The position numbers were made by a program, and so were the translations under genes. From Bacteroidota bacterium (GTDB taxonomy: Bacteria; Bacteroidota; Bacteroidia; B-17B0; Aurantibacillaceae), in assembly GCA_013297775.1 (NCBI GenBank), contig JAAFIL010000007.1:57952-121951 (forward strand): a stretch of 64,000 bases of DNA, written 5' to 3'. Within the stretch, counting starts at the first letter, position 1. Each line of letters begins with the position of its first letter. Below the pieces are notes generated by a model. It saw only the letters and a program-made list of their open reading frames with translations. It did not search any database and had not been told where the DNA came from. Shown one piece after another: positions 63,388 through 64,000 of this stretch.

Positions 63388-63807
63388 CTGAACAGACCGA
63401 TGTAGCTTTAATACTAATATCTTTTTTCCTAACGGAATTAATATAATTCTTAACGGCTTTAATATAATTCCTAACGGAATTAATATAATTCCTAAAGGAA
63501 TAAATCTATTTTTTTAAGCTAATATCTTTTTTCCAAACAGATTAAGCCAATTCCCTTTAACCAATATCTTTTTTTTCTTACGGATTAATACGTTTTTTTT
63601 AACCAAAAACCGTTACTCTAACAGATTAACTATTTTTTCTAATAGATTAAAGATTTGGCTTAACGGATTAACTACTTTTCCTAACAGAATAAATCTATTC
63701 CTTTTAACCAATATCCTTTTTCTTAAAGCATTAAATGCTTTTCGTTTAGCCTAAACTTATTCTTTTAACCGTATTCATCTTTTTGCTTACGTTAAAATTG
63801 GTTTTTG
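63388..63807. repeat. Array of about 19 degenerate 21-bp units
   Basis: Cutting the sequence every 21 bases from 63409 gives units such as TAACGGAATTAATATAATTC, TAACGGATTAACTACTTTTC, TAACAGATTAACTATTTTTT and TTTAACCAATATCTTTTTTT (each shown without its last base), in constant phase through 63807. The consensus is roughly TAACGGATTAAnnnTTTTTCC. The units diverge beyond simple slippage: from 63514 on, TAAC[GA]GATTAA and TTTAACCAATAT types tend to alternate. Stops occur in the frames I read on both strands, so it is not a coding repeat. The leading 63388-63408 and the last unit are weak. Bases 63026-63387 before it are AT-rich and hold no gene. Confidence 0.8.
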
Positions 63808-63873
63808 CAAAGCTAATTTATAAGTAGTGTTAAGGTTTAAAGAGCGTGTAAAGAAGATTGTGTAAACAGGGTT

Positions 63874-64000
63874 CTCGTCCTTGTTTGAGCGTAAGCGGAA
63901 ACGAGGACGTGCTAAAGGGGCGTTTGTAACGCCCACAGCATCACGTTGTCTGCGTTACAAACGCAGTTCTCAAACGTCCTCGTTACGCTCCGCTAAACAA
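63874..64000. repeat. 134-bp near-palindromic dispersed element, copy 2 (cut by the window end)
   Basis: It begins CTCGTCCTTGTTTGAGCG and reaches CGCTAAACAA at the last base, lacking only the final seven bases of the copy at 60146-60279. Differences are few and some (TT to TA in the first arm, TTCG to TCCG in the last) lie in the loops of small hairpins. Confidence 0.7.

Noticed and set aside
63388..63807. CRISPR array
   Set aside because: Units are contiguous 21-mers without unique spacers and no cas genes are present.

Overview
The window looks like chromosomal DNA of a low-GC member of the Bacteroidota. The evidence is the gene content: two Skp/OmpH-like chaperones after BamA, paired DUF6089-like barrels, a PD40/TPR envelope protein, a DUF1573 lipoprotein, short-form homogentisate dioxygenase and a hemC-hemD fusion. 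Several promoters also carry the TAnnTTTG -7 element of this phylum, and Shine-Dalgarno sites are largely absent. I cannot place it below phylum level.

Layout. 1-8.7 kb is a core block: malic enzyme (cut by the window edge), NAD kinase, then uppS-bamA-ompH-ompH, a MerR/B12 regulator, a START-like protein with a histone-H1-like tail, and tRNA-Met(CAT). 8.8-10.9 kb holds a 7-TM protein, a histidine kinase and a LuxR-type response regulator with overlapping reading frames. 10.9-15.7 kb is an accessory island: two PixA/AidA-like proteins, a fascin-like beta-trefoil protein, two members of a family ending in FPCPxxC (one frameshifted), a decapitated luxR fragment, and several families of direct repeats. 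15.9-33.9 kb is mostly housekeeping: tatC, ogt, two YwqK/MORN-like proteins, threonine dehydrogenase, trhO, the tyrosine-degradation pair hmgA-hppD, a bestrophin, upp, coaE-ybbR-yajC-DUF1573, two DUF6089-like barrels and an FMN oxidoreductase. After leuS (34.3-37.1 kb) comes a compact type II restriction-modification cassette with a controller protein (37.2-40.0 kb).

40.4-45.3 kb carries hemCD-hemB-aroK and a type-23 polymorphic-toxin-like exported protein. 45.6-47.5 kb is an ATPase + TOPRIM two-gene module placed directly behind aconitase, a candidate defence system of the OLD/PARIS kind. 49.9-58.3 kb runs from a membrane-anchored peroxiredoxin and a PAS-SpoIIE phosphatase into ccmB-C-D-E-F, a DUF2520-like Rossmann protein and kdsC. 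gltX (minus) and hemA (plus) face away from each other around a 134-bp hairpin element whose second copy runs off the right end of the window. The last kilobase also holds a striking array of about nineteen degenerate 21-bp units.

How it fits together: gltX makes Glu-tRNA, HemA reduces it, and HemB and HemCD carry the product to uroporphyrinogen III. The Ccm proteins then attach heme to cytochromes, through a CcmE with cysteine in place of the usual histidine. HppD and HmgA degrade tyrosine. UppS, BamA, the OmpH proteins, KdsC, TatC and YajC serve the envelope. The least explained parts are the repeat-laced PixA/fascin island, the ATPase-TOPRIM pair and the 21-bp array.
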